10,563 nt of DNA. Source: Cyanothece sp. UBA12306. GTDB lineage: Bacteria; Cyanobacteriota; Cyanobacteriia; Cyanobacteriales; Microcystaceae. Made by a program: the position numbers and the translations under genes. Positions 1 through 6,453 of the stretch are shown piece by piece; within the stretch, counting starts at the first letter, position 1; the number at the start of each line of letters is the position of its first letter. Where the stretch lies: NCBI GenBank assembly GCA_003448685.1, contig DLXW01000016.1, positions 1 through 10,563 of the forward strand, read 5' to 3'. The notes below the pieces were generated by a model. It had not been told where the DNA came from, did not search any database, and saw only the letters and a program-made list of their open reading frames with translations.

Positions 1-3
1 TAT

Positions 4-24
4 CAGTTACCAGTTACCAGTTGA
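4..24. repeat. Heptanucleotide tandem repeat tract (CAGTTAC type)
   Basis: Two exact CAGTTAC heptamers (4-10, 11-17) are followed by CAGTTGA (18-24). The tract may continue to the left of the window edge. Short tandem heptamers of this kind are common between cyanobacterial genes. The same heptamer family appears at 8919-8967 and in a more AT-rich form at 1111-1131. Confidence 0.6.
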
Positions 25-211
25 ATTAAGGTTGACTGTTTAAATGCACAACAGCTTACTTACGAAATTAAAAATTTTAGGTCGCTATTTTTGCCAGAAA
101 ACTGGTGTTAATTGATCCTTACATTTTCATACTAAAATTATAAAGATAAAATAAATAAATCAGCACTGCTATACTAAATAGTAGTTCTGGAATTATCCCC
201 CAAACAAAGCA
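25..211. other. AT-rich intergenic leader, no gene seen
   Basis: This stretch is strongly AT-rich, with short A/T runs. I see no convincing coding frame, tRNA or hairpin. The only supportable element is an extended -10-like sequence near its right end, listed separately. Confidence 0.5.
167..175 (+). promoter_or_regulatory. Candidate extended -10 element for the Uma2-family gene
   Basis: TGCTATACT combines the extended -10 dinucleotide TG with TATACT (one mismatch to TATAAT), 36 bases upstream of the ATG at 212. No good -35 hexamer lies 16-18 bases further upstream, which is tolerable for an extended -10 promoter. In such AT-rich DNA chance matches are frequent. Confidence 0.35.
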
Positions 212-916
212 ATGGTACAACAGATAAATTCCCTGACTCACAGCGACATTATCTATCCTGATAGTGATGGACAACCCATGGCCGATAATACCAAACAATT
301 TCGGATTATTGTCACTATTAAAGAGAATTTAGAGTTATTATTTGCTGATGATCCTGATGTCTTCATTGCCGGAGATTTGCTATGGTATCCCATTGAAGGC
401 AATAATAAACTAAGACGCGCCCCTGATGTTATGGTAGCATTTGGTCGTCCCAAAGGTGATCGCGGTTCCTATAAACAATGGCAAGAAAATCAGATTGCAC
501 CCCAGGTAGTCTTTGAAATTCTCTCCCCTGGCAACACTTTAGCCGAAATGACCCAAAAATTTGAGTTTTATAATCGTTATGGGGTAGAAGAATACTATGT
601 GTACGATCCAGATAAAGTTGATCTTTGTGGTTGGATCAGGGAAGAAAATAGACTAAACTTGATTGAAATGATGGATGGATGGATTAGCCCCCGTTTAAAG
701 ATTCGTTTTCAATTAAATCCAAATAATTTACAAATATTTACCCCAAAAGATCAACCCTTTCTCACCTATGTAGAATTAGGACAGTTGAAACAAGAAGCAG
801 AAACTAGGGCCCAACAAGCAGAAACTAGGGAACAAGAAGCAGAAACTAGGGCCCAACAAGCTGAAGCAAGAGTCAGAGAATTAGAAGCTAAATTGAGGGA
901 ATTAGGACAACTTTGA
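212..916 (+). CDS. Uma2 family (DUF820) putative endonuclease with C-terminal coiled-coil tail
   Basis: This 234-residue protein matches the Uma2 pattern, a PD-(D/E)xK-type nuclease fold that is greatly expanded in cyanobacteria. Seen in the sequence: RRAPDVMVAFG around 68-78 with D72, QVVFEILSPGNT around 98-109 with E102, and K116 in KFEFYNRYGVEEYYVYDP, which together resemble the family's acidic/lysine active-site set. From about residue 188 to the end it becomes a charged helix of heptads (QEAETRA, QQAETRE, QEAETRA, QQAEARV) that should form a coiled coil and may drive oligomerisation. The heptads are encoded by near-identical 21-bp repeats. The ATG at 212 is the first in frame; the Shine-Dalgarno sequence is poor. 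It stands alone on its strand, and no partner gene is visible. The true substrate and cellular role of Uma2 proteins remain poorly known, so nuclease activity is inferred from the fold family. Confidence 0.85.
   Translation: MVQQINSLTHSDIIYPDSDGQPMADNTKQFRIIVTIKENLELLFADDPDVFIAGDLLWYPIEGNNKLRRAPDVMVAFGRPKGDRGSYKQWQENQIAPQVVFEILSPGNTLAEMTQKFEFYNRYGVEEYYVYDPDKVDLCGWIREENRLNLIEMMDGWISPRLKIRFQLNPNNLQIFTPKDQPFLTYVELGQLKQEAETRAQQAETREQEAETRAQQAEARVRELEAKLRELGQL
791..874 (+). repeat. Four 21-bp direct repeats encoding coiled-coil heptads
   Basis: Four in-frame 21-bp units lie at 791-811, 812-832, 833-853 and 854-874. Units 1 and 3 are identical over all 21 bases, unit 2 differs from them at a few positions, and unit 4 is more diverged. 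The units encode consecutive heptads from residue 194 of the Uma2-family protein. The identity at the DNA level, including third positions, points to recent duplication or slippage and not only to selection on the protein. Confidence 0.85.
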
Positions 917-968
917 CCTTATTTTAATTAAAATTATAGTAAGGAAAAATTAAACTAATAATTGCCAA

Positions 969-1009
969 TCTTGAGCAGCTATTTTCCTTTATCAATTAGT
1001 TGCTCAAGA
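969..1009. repeat. Inverted repeat (13-bp stem, 15-nt loop)
   Basis: TCTTGAGCA (969-977) is perfectly complementary to TGCTCAAGA (1001-1009). The stem extends inward through one G-T wobble (978/1000) and three more pairs (979-981 with 997-999), giving 13 pairs around a 15-nt loop. It lies 53 nt after the Uma2-family stop codon. No T run follows on either side, so it is not a classical intrinsic terminator, but it could end or stabilise that mRNA. Confidence 0.6.
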
Positions 1010-1109
1010 ATATCAATTGTAGCAATTTAGGAATGATGAAAAGCTTATTTATTCTGTTTTTCCTGATTTAGATTTAACTGCACAGCAAATATTTGATGTG
1101 GCAAATTAA
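975..1109 (+). pseudogene. Decayed C-terminal remnant of a second Uma2-like gene (tentative)
   Basis: One frame (codons starting at 975) reads through QEYQL to a TAG at 1020-1022, then continues as QFRNDEKLIYS and FPDLDLTAQQIFDVAN to a TAA at 1107-1109. The ending FPxLxLTxxQIF resembles the usual C-terminal end of Uma2/DUF820 proteins, where a final strand is followed by a short helix. There is no start codon or N-terminal domain, and an in-frame stop interrupts it, so it would be a fossil and not a working gene. The family assignment comes from memory of the pattern and was not searched. A chance frame in AT-rich DNA is the alternative. Confidence 0.4.
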
Positions 1110-1110
1110 T

Positions 1111-1131
1111 TAATTAATAATTAATAATCAA
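1111..1131. repeat. Heptamer tract TAATTAA x2 plus TAATCAA
   Basis: Three consecutive seven-base units (1111-1117, 1118-1124, 1125-1131) immediately follow the stop codon of the putative Uma2 remnant. They are AT-rich relatives of the TAGTTAA units upstream of pilC. Simple AT-rich slippage could also explain them. Confidence 0.4.
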
Positions 1132-1396
1132 TAGAGAAAATCGAGTCTTAAGTTTAGCAAGGTTGATGTTGTTTATCAAAAAAAGTTAAGTTCAGTCTTC
1201 ATAGGAGCTATTTATCCTTAGCATAGTCATAGATAGGTTAATAATTTAGTTTTGGGTTGTACGAACCTCAAAATCTTAGGGCTTAAATTAATCTGGAATA
1301 TTTAGCTTTTGTTAACTGAATAGGCCAGACTGATTCATGATCTTAAATTATCGAAATTATTGTGTCTACAACCTGGCTTTTTAAAGCGAAAAGTTT

Positions 1397-1426
1397 TTGG
1401 GGCGAGGCATAGATTCTTGTTATAAA
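1397..1426 (+). promoter_or_regulatory. Candidate sigma70-type promoter for the hox operon
   Basis: TATAAA (1421-1426) is a good -10 candidate. TTGGGG (1397-1402), 18 bases upstream, keeps only the TTG of a -35 consensus. Transcription would begin near 1433, giving a leader of about 60-70 nt before hoxE. In Synechocystis sp. PCC 6803 the mapped hox start is further upstream of hoxE, so another promoter within 1140-1390 is equally possible. Confidence 0.35.
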
Positions 1427-1427
1427 A

Positions 1428-1441
1428 ACTACTTCTGTACG
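1428..1441. promoter_or_regulatory. LexA-like operator overlapping the candidate hox start
   Basis: ACTACTTCTGTACG matches the cyanobacterial LexA consensus RGTACNNNDGTWCB at 13 of 14 positions; the single mismatch is C for G at the second base. It sits directly downstream of the -10-like TATAAA. LexA is known to bind upstream of hoxE and affect hox transcription in Synechocystis sp. PCC 6803, so the location is meaningful. The match was scored by eye and its chance frequency was not calculated. Confidence 0.45.
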
Positions 1442-1443
1442 TG

Positions 1444-1458
1444 CTTAATATTATTAAG
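1444..1458. promoter_or_regulatory. Perfect 7-1-7 palindrome in the hoxE leader
   Basis: CTTAATA (1444-1450), T, TATTAAG (1452-1458) forms a perfect inverted repeat three bases downstream of the LexA-like box and 43 bases before the preferred hoxE start. It could be an operator for a dimeric regulator. I cannot assign it to a known factor, and such AT-rich palindromes also occur by chance. Confidence 0.35.
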
Positions 1459-1489
1459 ACCCTACTGACTTGGAGACTTCGTTAATGCT

Positions 1490-1493
1490 AGGA
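1490..1493 (+). promoter_or_regulatory. Shine-Dalgarno AGGA that decides the hoxE start
   Basis: AGGA lies 8 nt before the ATG at 1502, ideal spacing. The in-frame ATG at 1493 has no site at usable distance, since the GGAG at 1472-1475 is 17 nt away. I therefore prefer 1502 over 1493. Confidence 0.5.
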
Positions 1494-1501
1494 TGCAATC
1501 T

Positions 1502-2044
1502 ATGAAAGCAACAAAGGTTGATACAAAACAAGAAAAACAGGCAAGCATAGAGCAAACCCAGAATAAACCAGATAGAAGATTAAAGGCGTTAGAAGTTACG
1601 ATGAAACGTAATCAATATCGCCAAGATGCCCTAATAGAAATACTACACAAAGCCCAGGAGTCTTTTGGTTATCTTGAACCAGATATTTTAGAATATATTG
1701 CTAGGGAGCTTAAACTACCTTTAAGTCGGGTTTATGGGGTCGCTACTTTTTATCATTTATTTTCCCTAAAACCAAGTGGTGAACATAGTTGTGTTGTCTG
1801 TATGGGAACAGCTTGTTATGTTAAAGGTAGCGATAAAATTTTGGTAAAATTAGAACAGGAATTGGGAATTAAATCAGGAGAAACTACCGATGATCAAAAA
1901 GTTTCTTTAATGTCAGCCCGCTGTTTAGGAGCCTGTGGTATTGCCCCATCAGTGGTATTTGATGAGCAGGTAGCAGGAAAAGTTACACCAGAAATAGCCA
2001 TAGAAAAAGTTCAAGCATGGCAAAAAAATAGCTCAGAAGAATAA
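1502..2044 (+). CDS. hoxE: HoxE, diaphorase subunit of the bidirectional [NiFe]-hydrogenase
   Basis: HoxE is a NuoE-like [2Fe-2S] protein of the soluble NAD(P)-linked Hox complex, thought to help connect the diaphorase to electron carriers such as ferredoxin. The helical N-terminal half (DALIEILHKAQESFGYL, then LPLSRVYGVATFYHLF) is typical of the NuoE/HoxE family. The thioredoxin-like C-terminal half carries the cluster ligands C100-x4-C105 (CMGTAC) and C141-x3-C145 (CLGAC), numbered from the ATG at 1502. That start gives 180 residues; an in-frame ATG at 1493 would add three. The first 30 or so residues are polar and low in complexity, as in other cyanobacterial HoxE proteins. It is the first gene of the hox operon, 50 bases ahead of hoxF. 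Independent possession of HoxE separates the cyanobacterial pentameric enzyme from HoxFUYH forms without it. Confidence 0.95.
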   Translation: MKATKVDTKQEKQASIEQTQNKPDRRLKALEVTMKRNQYRQDALIEILHKAQESFGYLEPDILEYIARELKLPLSRVYGVATFYHLFSLKPSGEHSCVVCMGTACYVKGSDKILVKLEQELGIKSGETTDDQKVSLMSARCLGACGIAPSVVFDEQVAGKVTPEIAIEKVQAWQKNSSEE

Positions 2045-2094
2045 CTTTATTCTAACTATGATCATTAATTTGCTAAAAATAAGGATAGATCATT

Positions 2095-3708
2095 ATGAAT
2101 CTTGAAGAACTCTTAAATATTCAACGAGAAACAAAAATAAAACGCCAGCAAAAATCAAAACAAATTCGATGTTGTACTGCATCAGGATGTCTTTCTTGTG
2201 GAGCAGATAATATTAGAAATAGTCTAAAAAGTGCTATAAAAGAAGCTGATTTAGAAGAACAAGTTGAGCTACGTAGCGTTGGCTGTATGGGACTTTGTGG
2301 TCAAGGACCATCAATAGAAATAGAACCAGAAAAAACCCTATATCACAACGTAACACCAGAAAACGCCTGCGCAATTATTGCTACTTTAAATCAGACAATA
2401 TCTGCGGAAGAATTACCTCCTCAAGGAGATCTTAATCATCCTTTCTTCACCCGTCAAAAACTGATTGTTCGAGAAAATAGTGGTCAAATAGACCCTGAAA
2501 GTATCGATGATTATATTAGTGCTGGAGGCTATCAACAATTACACCATATATTGTTAGAAATGAATCCCAATGAAGTGATTCAAGAAGTCACTAAAAGTGG
2601 TTTACGGGGACGGGGAGGAGGAGGCTATCCCACAGGGGTGAAATGGGCAACAGTAGCCAAAATGCCAGGACAGCAAAAATATGTAATTTGTAATGCGGAT
2701 GAAGGCGATCCTGGTGCCTTCATGGATCGAGCTATTTTAGAAAGTGATCCCCATCGGGTTTTAGAAGGAATGGCGATCGCTGCCTATGCCGTAGGAGCAA
2801 ATCATGGTTATATCTATATAAGGGCCGAATATCCTTTAGCAATTAAACGACTACAAAAAGCGATTCAACAGGCCAAAAAATATGGCTTAATGGGGTCACA
2901 AATTTTTGATTCTCCCTTCGACTTTAAAATCGATATTCGCGTCGGTGCAGGAGCCTTTGTTTGCGGTGAAGAAACTGCCCTCATTGCCTCAGTTGAAGGC
3001 AAGCGAGGTAACCCCCGTCCTCGTCCTCCCTATCCCGCACAATCTGGACTATGGGGGCATCCTACCCTGATTAATAATGTAGAAACCTATGCTAATATTG
3101 CCCCTATTATTCGAGAAGGAGGAGACTGGTATGCCAGTATTGGAACCGAAAATAGTAAAGGAACTAAAGTCTTTGCTTTGACAGGAAAAGTCAAAAATAT
3201 TGGCTTAATTGAAGTACCAATGGGAACTACAATTAGACAAATTGTTGAAGAAATTGGTGGGGGTGTTACCGATGGTAGACAAGTAAAAGCAGTACAAACT
3301 GGAGGACCTTCTGGAGGCTGTATTCCTGCCCATTTATTCGATACCCCTGTTGAATATGACTCCCTACAAAAGTTAGGGACAATTATGGGTTCAGGGGGCA
3401 TGATCGTCATGGATGACACCACCAGTATGGTAGAAATTTCTCGCTTTTATATGGAATTTTGTCGAGAAGAAAGCTGTGGAAAATGCGTTCCTTGTCGTGC
3501 AGGAACTGTCCAATTACACGACCTATTAACTAAATTAGCTGAAAGCAAAGCAAATCACCAAGATTTAGCCAAACTAGAGTCATTATGTCAGATGGTCAAA
3601 GCAACAAGTTTATGCGGTTTAGGAATGACAGCACCTAATCCAGTTTTAAGTACCTTACATTATTTCCGTGACGAATATCTCAACCTAATTGTATCGGAGA
3701 AAAGCTAA
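2095..3708 (+). CDS. hoxF: HoxF, NAD(P)H/FMN-binding diaphorase subunit
   Basis: HoxF carries the site where NAD(P)H meets FMN and passes electrons to Fe-S clusters. Domains in order: an N-terminal thioredoxin-like [2Fe-2S] domain (about 20-100) with C27-x4-C32 and C64-x3-C68; the NuoF-like core with the glycine-rich nucleotide/flavin loop [11 protein letters not shown] (171-181), [13 protein letters not shown] (200-212) and [13 protein letters not shown] (284-296); a SLBB-like segment (about 355-420); and a C-terminal [4Fe-4S] site with C461, C464, C467 and C507. The 537-residue length is close to cyanobacterial HoxF. Extra cysteines C26 and C35 flank the first ligand pair. The ATG at 2095 has AAGGA 9 nt upstream. 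The gene lies between hoxE and hoxU with only 3 bases to hoxU, and no inserted ORF. Confidence 0.97.
   Translation: MNLEELLNIQRETKIKRQQKSKQIRCCTASGCLSCGADNIRNSLKSAIKEADLEEQVELRSVGCMGLCGQGPSIEIEPEKTLYHNVTPENACAIIATLNQTISAEELPPQGDLNHPFFTRQKLIVRENSGQIDPESIDDYISAGGYQQLHHILLEMNPNEVIQEVTKSGLRGRGGGGYPTGVKWATVAKMPGQQKYVICNADEGDPGAFMDRAILESDPHRVLEGMAIAAYAVGANHGYIYIRAEYPLAIKRLQKAIQQAKKYGLMGSQIFDSPFDFKIDIRVGAGAFVCGEETALIASVEGKRGNPRPRPPYPAQSGLWGHPTLINNVETYANIAPIIREGGDWYASIGTENSKGTKVFALTGKVKNIGLIEVPMGTTIRQIVEEIGGGVTDGRQVKAVQTGGPSGGCIPAHLFDTPVEYDSLQKLGTIMGSGGMIVMDDTTSMVEISRFYMEFCREESCGKCVPCRAGTVQLHDLLTKLAESKANHQDLAKLESLCQMVKATSLCGLGMTAPNPVLSTLHYFRDEYLNLIVSEKS
2773..2780. repeat. HIP1 palindrome GCGATCGC in hoxF
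   Basis: This exact octamer is the highly iterated palindrome of many cyanobacterial genomes. Here it encodes A227-I228-A229 in hoxF. Confidence 0.8.
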
Positions 3709-3711
3709 AAA

Positions 3712-4428
3712 ATGGCAGTTAATACCCTAACAATCAATGGACAATTAGTCACTGCTTCCCAAGGAAAAACTATTCTAGAAGTGGCCAAAGAATCAGGAAT
3801 ATCAATTCCGAGATTATGTTATTTAGAAGGAGTTTCTTCTGTTGCTGCTTGTCGTTTATGCTTAGTTGAAATAGAAGGAAGTTCTAAACTTCAACCCGCT
3901 TGTGTTACCGAAGCACAAGAAGGAATTGTGGTGCAAACGAACACGGAAAAACTGCAAGACTATCGACGGATGGCCATTGAATTATTGTTTGCAGAAGGCA
4001 ATCATGTTTGCGCCATTTGTGTTGTCAATGGTAATTGTGAATTGCAAAATATGGCTGTTAAATTAGGGATGGATCATTCCCGTTTTACTTACCAATTTCC
4101 TGACCGAAAAGTCGATCTTTCCCATGAAAAATTCGGCATGGATCATAACCGTTGTATTTTGTGTACCCGATGCGTTAGAGTTTGTGATGAACTCGAAGGA
4201 GCCCATGTTTGGGATGTAGCTAGTCGGGGTAGTCAAGCTTTTATTGTGGCAGGAATGAACCAACCTTGGGGAGAAGTTGACGCTTGTACCTCTTGCGGTA
4301 AATGCGTTGAAGCTTGTCCTACAGGAGCAATTTTCTGTCAAGGTAGTACCACCGCAGAAATGGTTCACCATAAGTCTACGATAGAATTTTTGCATAAAGC
4401 GAGAACCGAACAAAAATGGCTCAGATAA
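3712..4428 (+). CDS. hoxU: HoxU, Fe-S electron-transfer subunit of the diaphorase
   Basis: HoxU wires the HoxF flavin site to the HoxY cluster and is homologous to the N-terminal part of NuoG. The ferredoxin-like N-terminus holds a [2Fe-2S] site with C36, C47, C50 and C64. The following His-Cys segment (H98, C100, C103, C109) should bind a [4Fe-4S] cluster through three cysteines and one histidine. Two further classical [4Fe-4S] motifs follow: C148-x2-C151-x2-C154-x3-C158 and C192-x2-C195-x2-C198-x3-C202 (ending in CP). All expected ligands are present and the 238-residue length is normal. The ATG at 3712 follows the hoxF stop by 3 bases, and GGAG (3696-3699) lies inside the end of hoxF, which suggests translational coupling. 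A 26-base gap separates it from hoxY. Confidence 0.97.
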   Translation: MAVNTLTINGQLVTASQGKTILEVAKESGISIPRLCYLEGVSSVAACRLCLVEIEGSSKLQPACVTEAQEGIVVQTNTEKLQDYRRMAIELLFAEGNHVCAICVVNGNCELQNMAVKLGMDHSRFTYQFPDRKVDLSHEKFGMDHNRCILCTRCVRVCDELEGAHVWDVASRGSQAFIVAGMNQPWGEVDACTSCGKCVEACPTGAIFCQGSTTAEMVHHKSTIEFLHKARTEQKWLR

Positions 4429-4454
4429 TTATTAAATAACTAATTAAAATAGCT

Positions 4455-5000
4455 ATGGAAAAACTTAAATTTGCTTCAATTTGGTTGGCTGGATGTTCTG
4501 GTTGTCATATGTCTTTTCTCGACTTAGATGAATGGCTATTAGAATTAGCCCAAAAAGTGGAAGTTGTCTATAGTCCGATCGCTGATATTAAATACTATCC
4601 AGAAGGGGTAGATATCTGTTTAGTCGAAGGGGCGATCGCTAATGAAGAAAACTTAGAATTAATCCAAAAAGTCAGGGAACGAACTAAATTAATTGTTTCT
4701 TTTGGAGACTGTGCCGTTACTGCTAATGTTCCAGCGATGCGCAATATGTTAGGTCCAGCAGAAACAGTCCTTAAACGTTCTTATTTAGAATTAGGAGATA
4801 CCACCCCTCAATTGCCTAATGAACCTGGTATAGTTCCCGAATTACTCGATAAAGTAACTCCGGTTCATGAAGTGATCAATGTTGATTTGTTTATCCCAGG
4901 ATGTCCCCCAGATGCTCACCGAATTAAGGCTAGTTTAGAACCCTTACTACAGGGAGAAAAGCCAGAAATGAAAGGACGAGATATGATTAAATTTGGTTAA
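4455..5000 (+). CDS. hoxY: HoxY, small subunit of the [NiFe]-hydrogenase
   Basis: HoxY pairs with HoxH and carries the [4Fe-4S] cluster next to the active site. The ligands are visible as C14 and C17 ([11 protein letters not shown]), C86 ([12 protein letters not shown]) and C150 ([12 protein letters not shown]), which is the complete proximal-cluster set. At 181 residues it is the short, cytoplasmic type: there is no twin-arginine signal peptide and no medial or distal cluster domain, unlike membrane-bound uptake hydrogenases. The ATG at 4455 lacks a recognisable Shine-Dalgarno sequence, so initiation may depend on flow from hoxU, 26 bases upstream. Its stop codon overlaps a tiny ATG frame (MKKR then stop, 5000-5014) just ahead of hoxH. 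Confidence 0.96.
   Translation: MEKLKFASIWLAGCSGCHMSFLDLDEWLLELAQKVEVVYSPIADIKYYPEGVDICLVEGAIANEENLELIQKVRERTKLIVSFGDCAVTANVPAMRNMLGPAETVLKRSYLELGDTTPQLPNEPGIVPELLDKVTPVHEVINVDLFIPGCPPDAHRIKASLEPLLQGEKPEMKGRDMIKFG
4632..4639. repeat. HIP1 palindrome GCGATCGC in hoxY
   Basis: Exact HIP1 octamer, encoding A60-I61-A62 of HoxY in the same reading phase as the hoxF copy. Confidence 0.8.
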
Positions 5001-5007
5001 TGAAAAA

Positions 5008-5011
5008 GAGG
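5008..5011 (+). promoter_or_regulatory. Shine-Dalgarno GAGG that decides the hoxH start
   Basis: GAGG, within AAGAGG, lies 5 nt before the ATG at 5017. An in-frame TTG at 4993 would extend the protein by 8 residues into hoxY but has no such site, and the ATG gives the usual N-terminus [16 protein letters not shown]. Confidence 0.7.
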
Positions 5012-5016
5012 TAATT

Positions 5017-6441
5017 ATGACTAAAACAGTTGTTATAGATCCGGTTACTCGTATTGAAGGCCATGCTAAAATATCAATTTTTTTAGATGATTCTGGAACC
5101 GTAGAAGATGCCCGTTTCCATGTAGTAGAATATCGGGGATTTGAAAAGTTTTGTGAAGGTCGTCCCCTGTGGGAAATGGCAGGAATTACTGCTAGAATTT
5201 GTGGAATTTGTCCCGTTAGTCATCTACTAGCATCTTCAAAAACAGGGGATAAAATTTTAGCAGTTCAGATTCCTATCGCCGCCGAAAAACTACGAAGATT
5301 GATGAATTTAGCACAAATTACTCAATCCCATGCTTTAAGTTTCTTTCATCTGAGTAGCCCAGATTTTTTGTTAGGATGGGATAGTGATCCAGCAACAAGG
5401 AACATTTTTGGCTTAATTGAATCTAATCCAGAATTGGCTAAAAGTGGCATTCGTTTAAGACAATTTGGTCAAAAAATAATCGAACTTTTAGGAGCAAAAA
5501 AAATCCATGCAGCTTGGTCTGTACCAGGAGGAGTGAGATCGCCTTTATCAGAAGAAGGCAGGCAATGGATACGCGATCGCCTTCGAGAATCTCGTGCTAC
5601 TCTTAATACAGCACTCAATCTATTTAAACAACTTTTAGATCAGTTTGAAACTGAAGTTCAAACCTTTGGTAAATTTCCATCTCTTTTTATGGGTTTAGTA
5701 GGAGAGGATGGACTTTGGGAACATTATGGGGGTCATCTTCGCTTCACCGATAGTGAAGGAAATATTGTGGCAGATAACCTCAAAGAAGATAACTATCAAG
5801 ACTTCATTGGGGAGTCGGTAGAAAAATGGACTTATCTTAAATCTCCTTACTACAAACCCTGGGGATATCCAGATGGAATTTATCGAGTAGGTCCCTTAGC
5901 AAGACTCAATATTTGCTCCCATTTCGGGACACCAGAAGCTGATGTAGAATTAAAAGAATATCGCCAGCGCGTCGGTGGAGTGGCTACTTCTTCTTTCTTC
6001 TATCATTATGCTCGCTTGCTGGAGATTTTAGCCTCCTTAGAAAGGATTGAAAGATTAATTGATGATCCTGATATTGTCTCCCAAAACACTCGCGCTAAAG
6101 CGGGAATTAATGCCTTAGAAGCAATTGGAGTCAGTGAGGCACCCAGGGGAACCCTTTTTCATCATTATAATGTTGATCAAAATGGCTTAATTGAGAAAGT
6201 AAACTTAATCATTGCCACCGGAAATAATAACCTAGCAATGAATCAAACCGTTGCCCAAATTGCGAAACATTATGTTAAAGGAAATCAACTAACAGAAGGA
6301 ATGTTAAACCGTGTGGAAGCCGGAATACGGTGTTATGATCCTTGTTTAAGTTGTTCTACTCATGCTGCCGGACAAATGCCCTTACATCTTCAACTTTTTG
6401 ACTCAAATGGTGAGTTAATAGATGAAGTTTTACGCAATTAA
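5017..6441 (+). CDS. hoxH: HoxH, NiFe-active-site large subunit of the bidirectional hydrogenase
   Basis: HoxH binds the Ni-Fe(CN)2CO site where protons and H2 interconvert. Both active-site motifs are intact: the N-terminal [10 protein letters not shown] with C62 and C65, and the C-terminal DPCLSCSTH with C443, C446 and H449. The precursor of 474 residues carries a 25-residue tail after H449; cleavage after this histidine by HoxW normally completes maturation. The N-terminal [12 protein letters not shown] segment is the standard large-subunit start. Nothing is truncated. The downstream neighbour is hoxW, 12 bases after the stop, so precursor and protease are likely made together. The start at 5017 is preferred over an upstream TTG for the reasons given under the ribosome-binding site. 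Confidence 0.97.
   Translation: MTKTVVIDPVTRIEGHAKISIFLDDSGTVEDARFHVVEYRGFEKFCEGRPLWEMAGITARICGICPVSHLLASSKTGDKILAVQIPIAAEKLRRLMNLAQITQSHALSFFHLSSPDFLLGWDSDPATRNIFGLIESNPELAKSGIRLRQFGQKIIELLGAKKIHAAWSVPGGVRSPLSEEGRQWIRDRLRESRATLNTALNLFKQLLDQFETEVQTFGKFPSLFMGLVGEDGLWEHYGGHLRFTDSEGNIVADNLKEDNYQDFIGESVEKWTYLKSPYYKPWGYPDGIYRVGPLARLNICSHFGTPEADVELKEYRQRVGGVATSSFFYHYARLLEILASLERIERLIDDPDIVSQNTRAKAGINALEAIGVSEAPRGTLFHHYNVDQNGLIEKVNLIIATGNNNLAMNQTVAQIAKHYVKGNQLTEGMLNRVEAGIRCYDPCLSCSTHAAGQMPLHLQLFDSNGELIDEVLRN
5573..5580. repeat. HIP1 palindrome GCGATCGC in hoxH
   Basis: Exact HIP1 octamer, here in a different codon phase from the hoxF and hoxY copies: it falls in R186-D187-R188 of HoxH. Confidence 0.8.
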
Positions 6442-6453
6442 ATATGGTAATTA

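Larger units (their letters stand above)
917..1484. other. Long intergenic region between the Uma2-family gene and hoxE
   Basis: This 568-base gap holds several separately listed items: a strong inverted repeat (969-1009), an apparent Uma2 C-terminal remnant (975-1109), a TAATTAA-type heptamer tract (1111-1131) and a cluster of possible hox control elements (1397-1458). Between 1132 and 1390 I see no intact coding frame. The only structured element there is a GCCAG (1324-1328)/CTGGC (1373-1377) pair followed by a T run. Confidence 0.6.

Noticed and set aside
253..453. Open reading frame of 66 codons on the minus strand
   Set aside because: It is antisense to the Uma2 domain-coding part of the gene at 212-916 and has no independent support.
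917..1500. NtcA site (GTA-N8-TAC) in the hox upstream region
   Set aside because: Nitrogen control of hox is plausible, so I looked for this motif. I found no match with the right eight-base spacing.
3087..3422. Open reading frame of 111 codons on the minus strand
   Set aside because: It lies wholly inside hoxF, whose protein motifs are complete. The product is proline- and isoleucine-rich with no recognisable domain, and there is no ribosome-binding site of note.
4063..4413. Open reading frame of 116 codons on the minus strand
   Set aside because: It is antisense to hoxU over the segment that encodes two intact [4Fe-4S] motifs. The cysteine-coding pattern of hoxU explains why the opposite frame stays open.
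4993..5016. N-terminal extension of HoxH from a TTG start
   Set aside because: The ATG at 5017 has GAGG at good spacing and gives the standard HoxH N-terminus and length (474 residues). The extension overlaps hoxY and lacks a ribosome-binding site.
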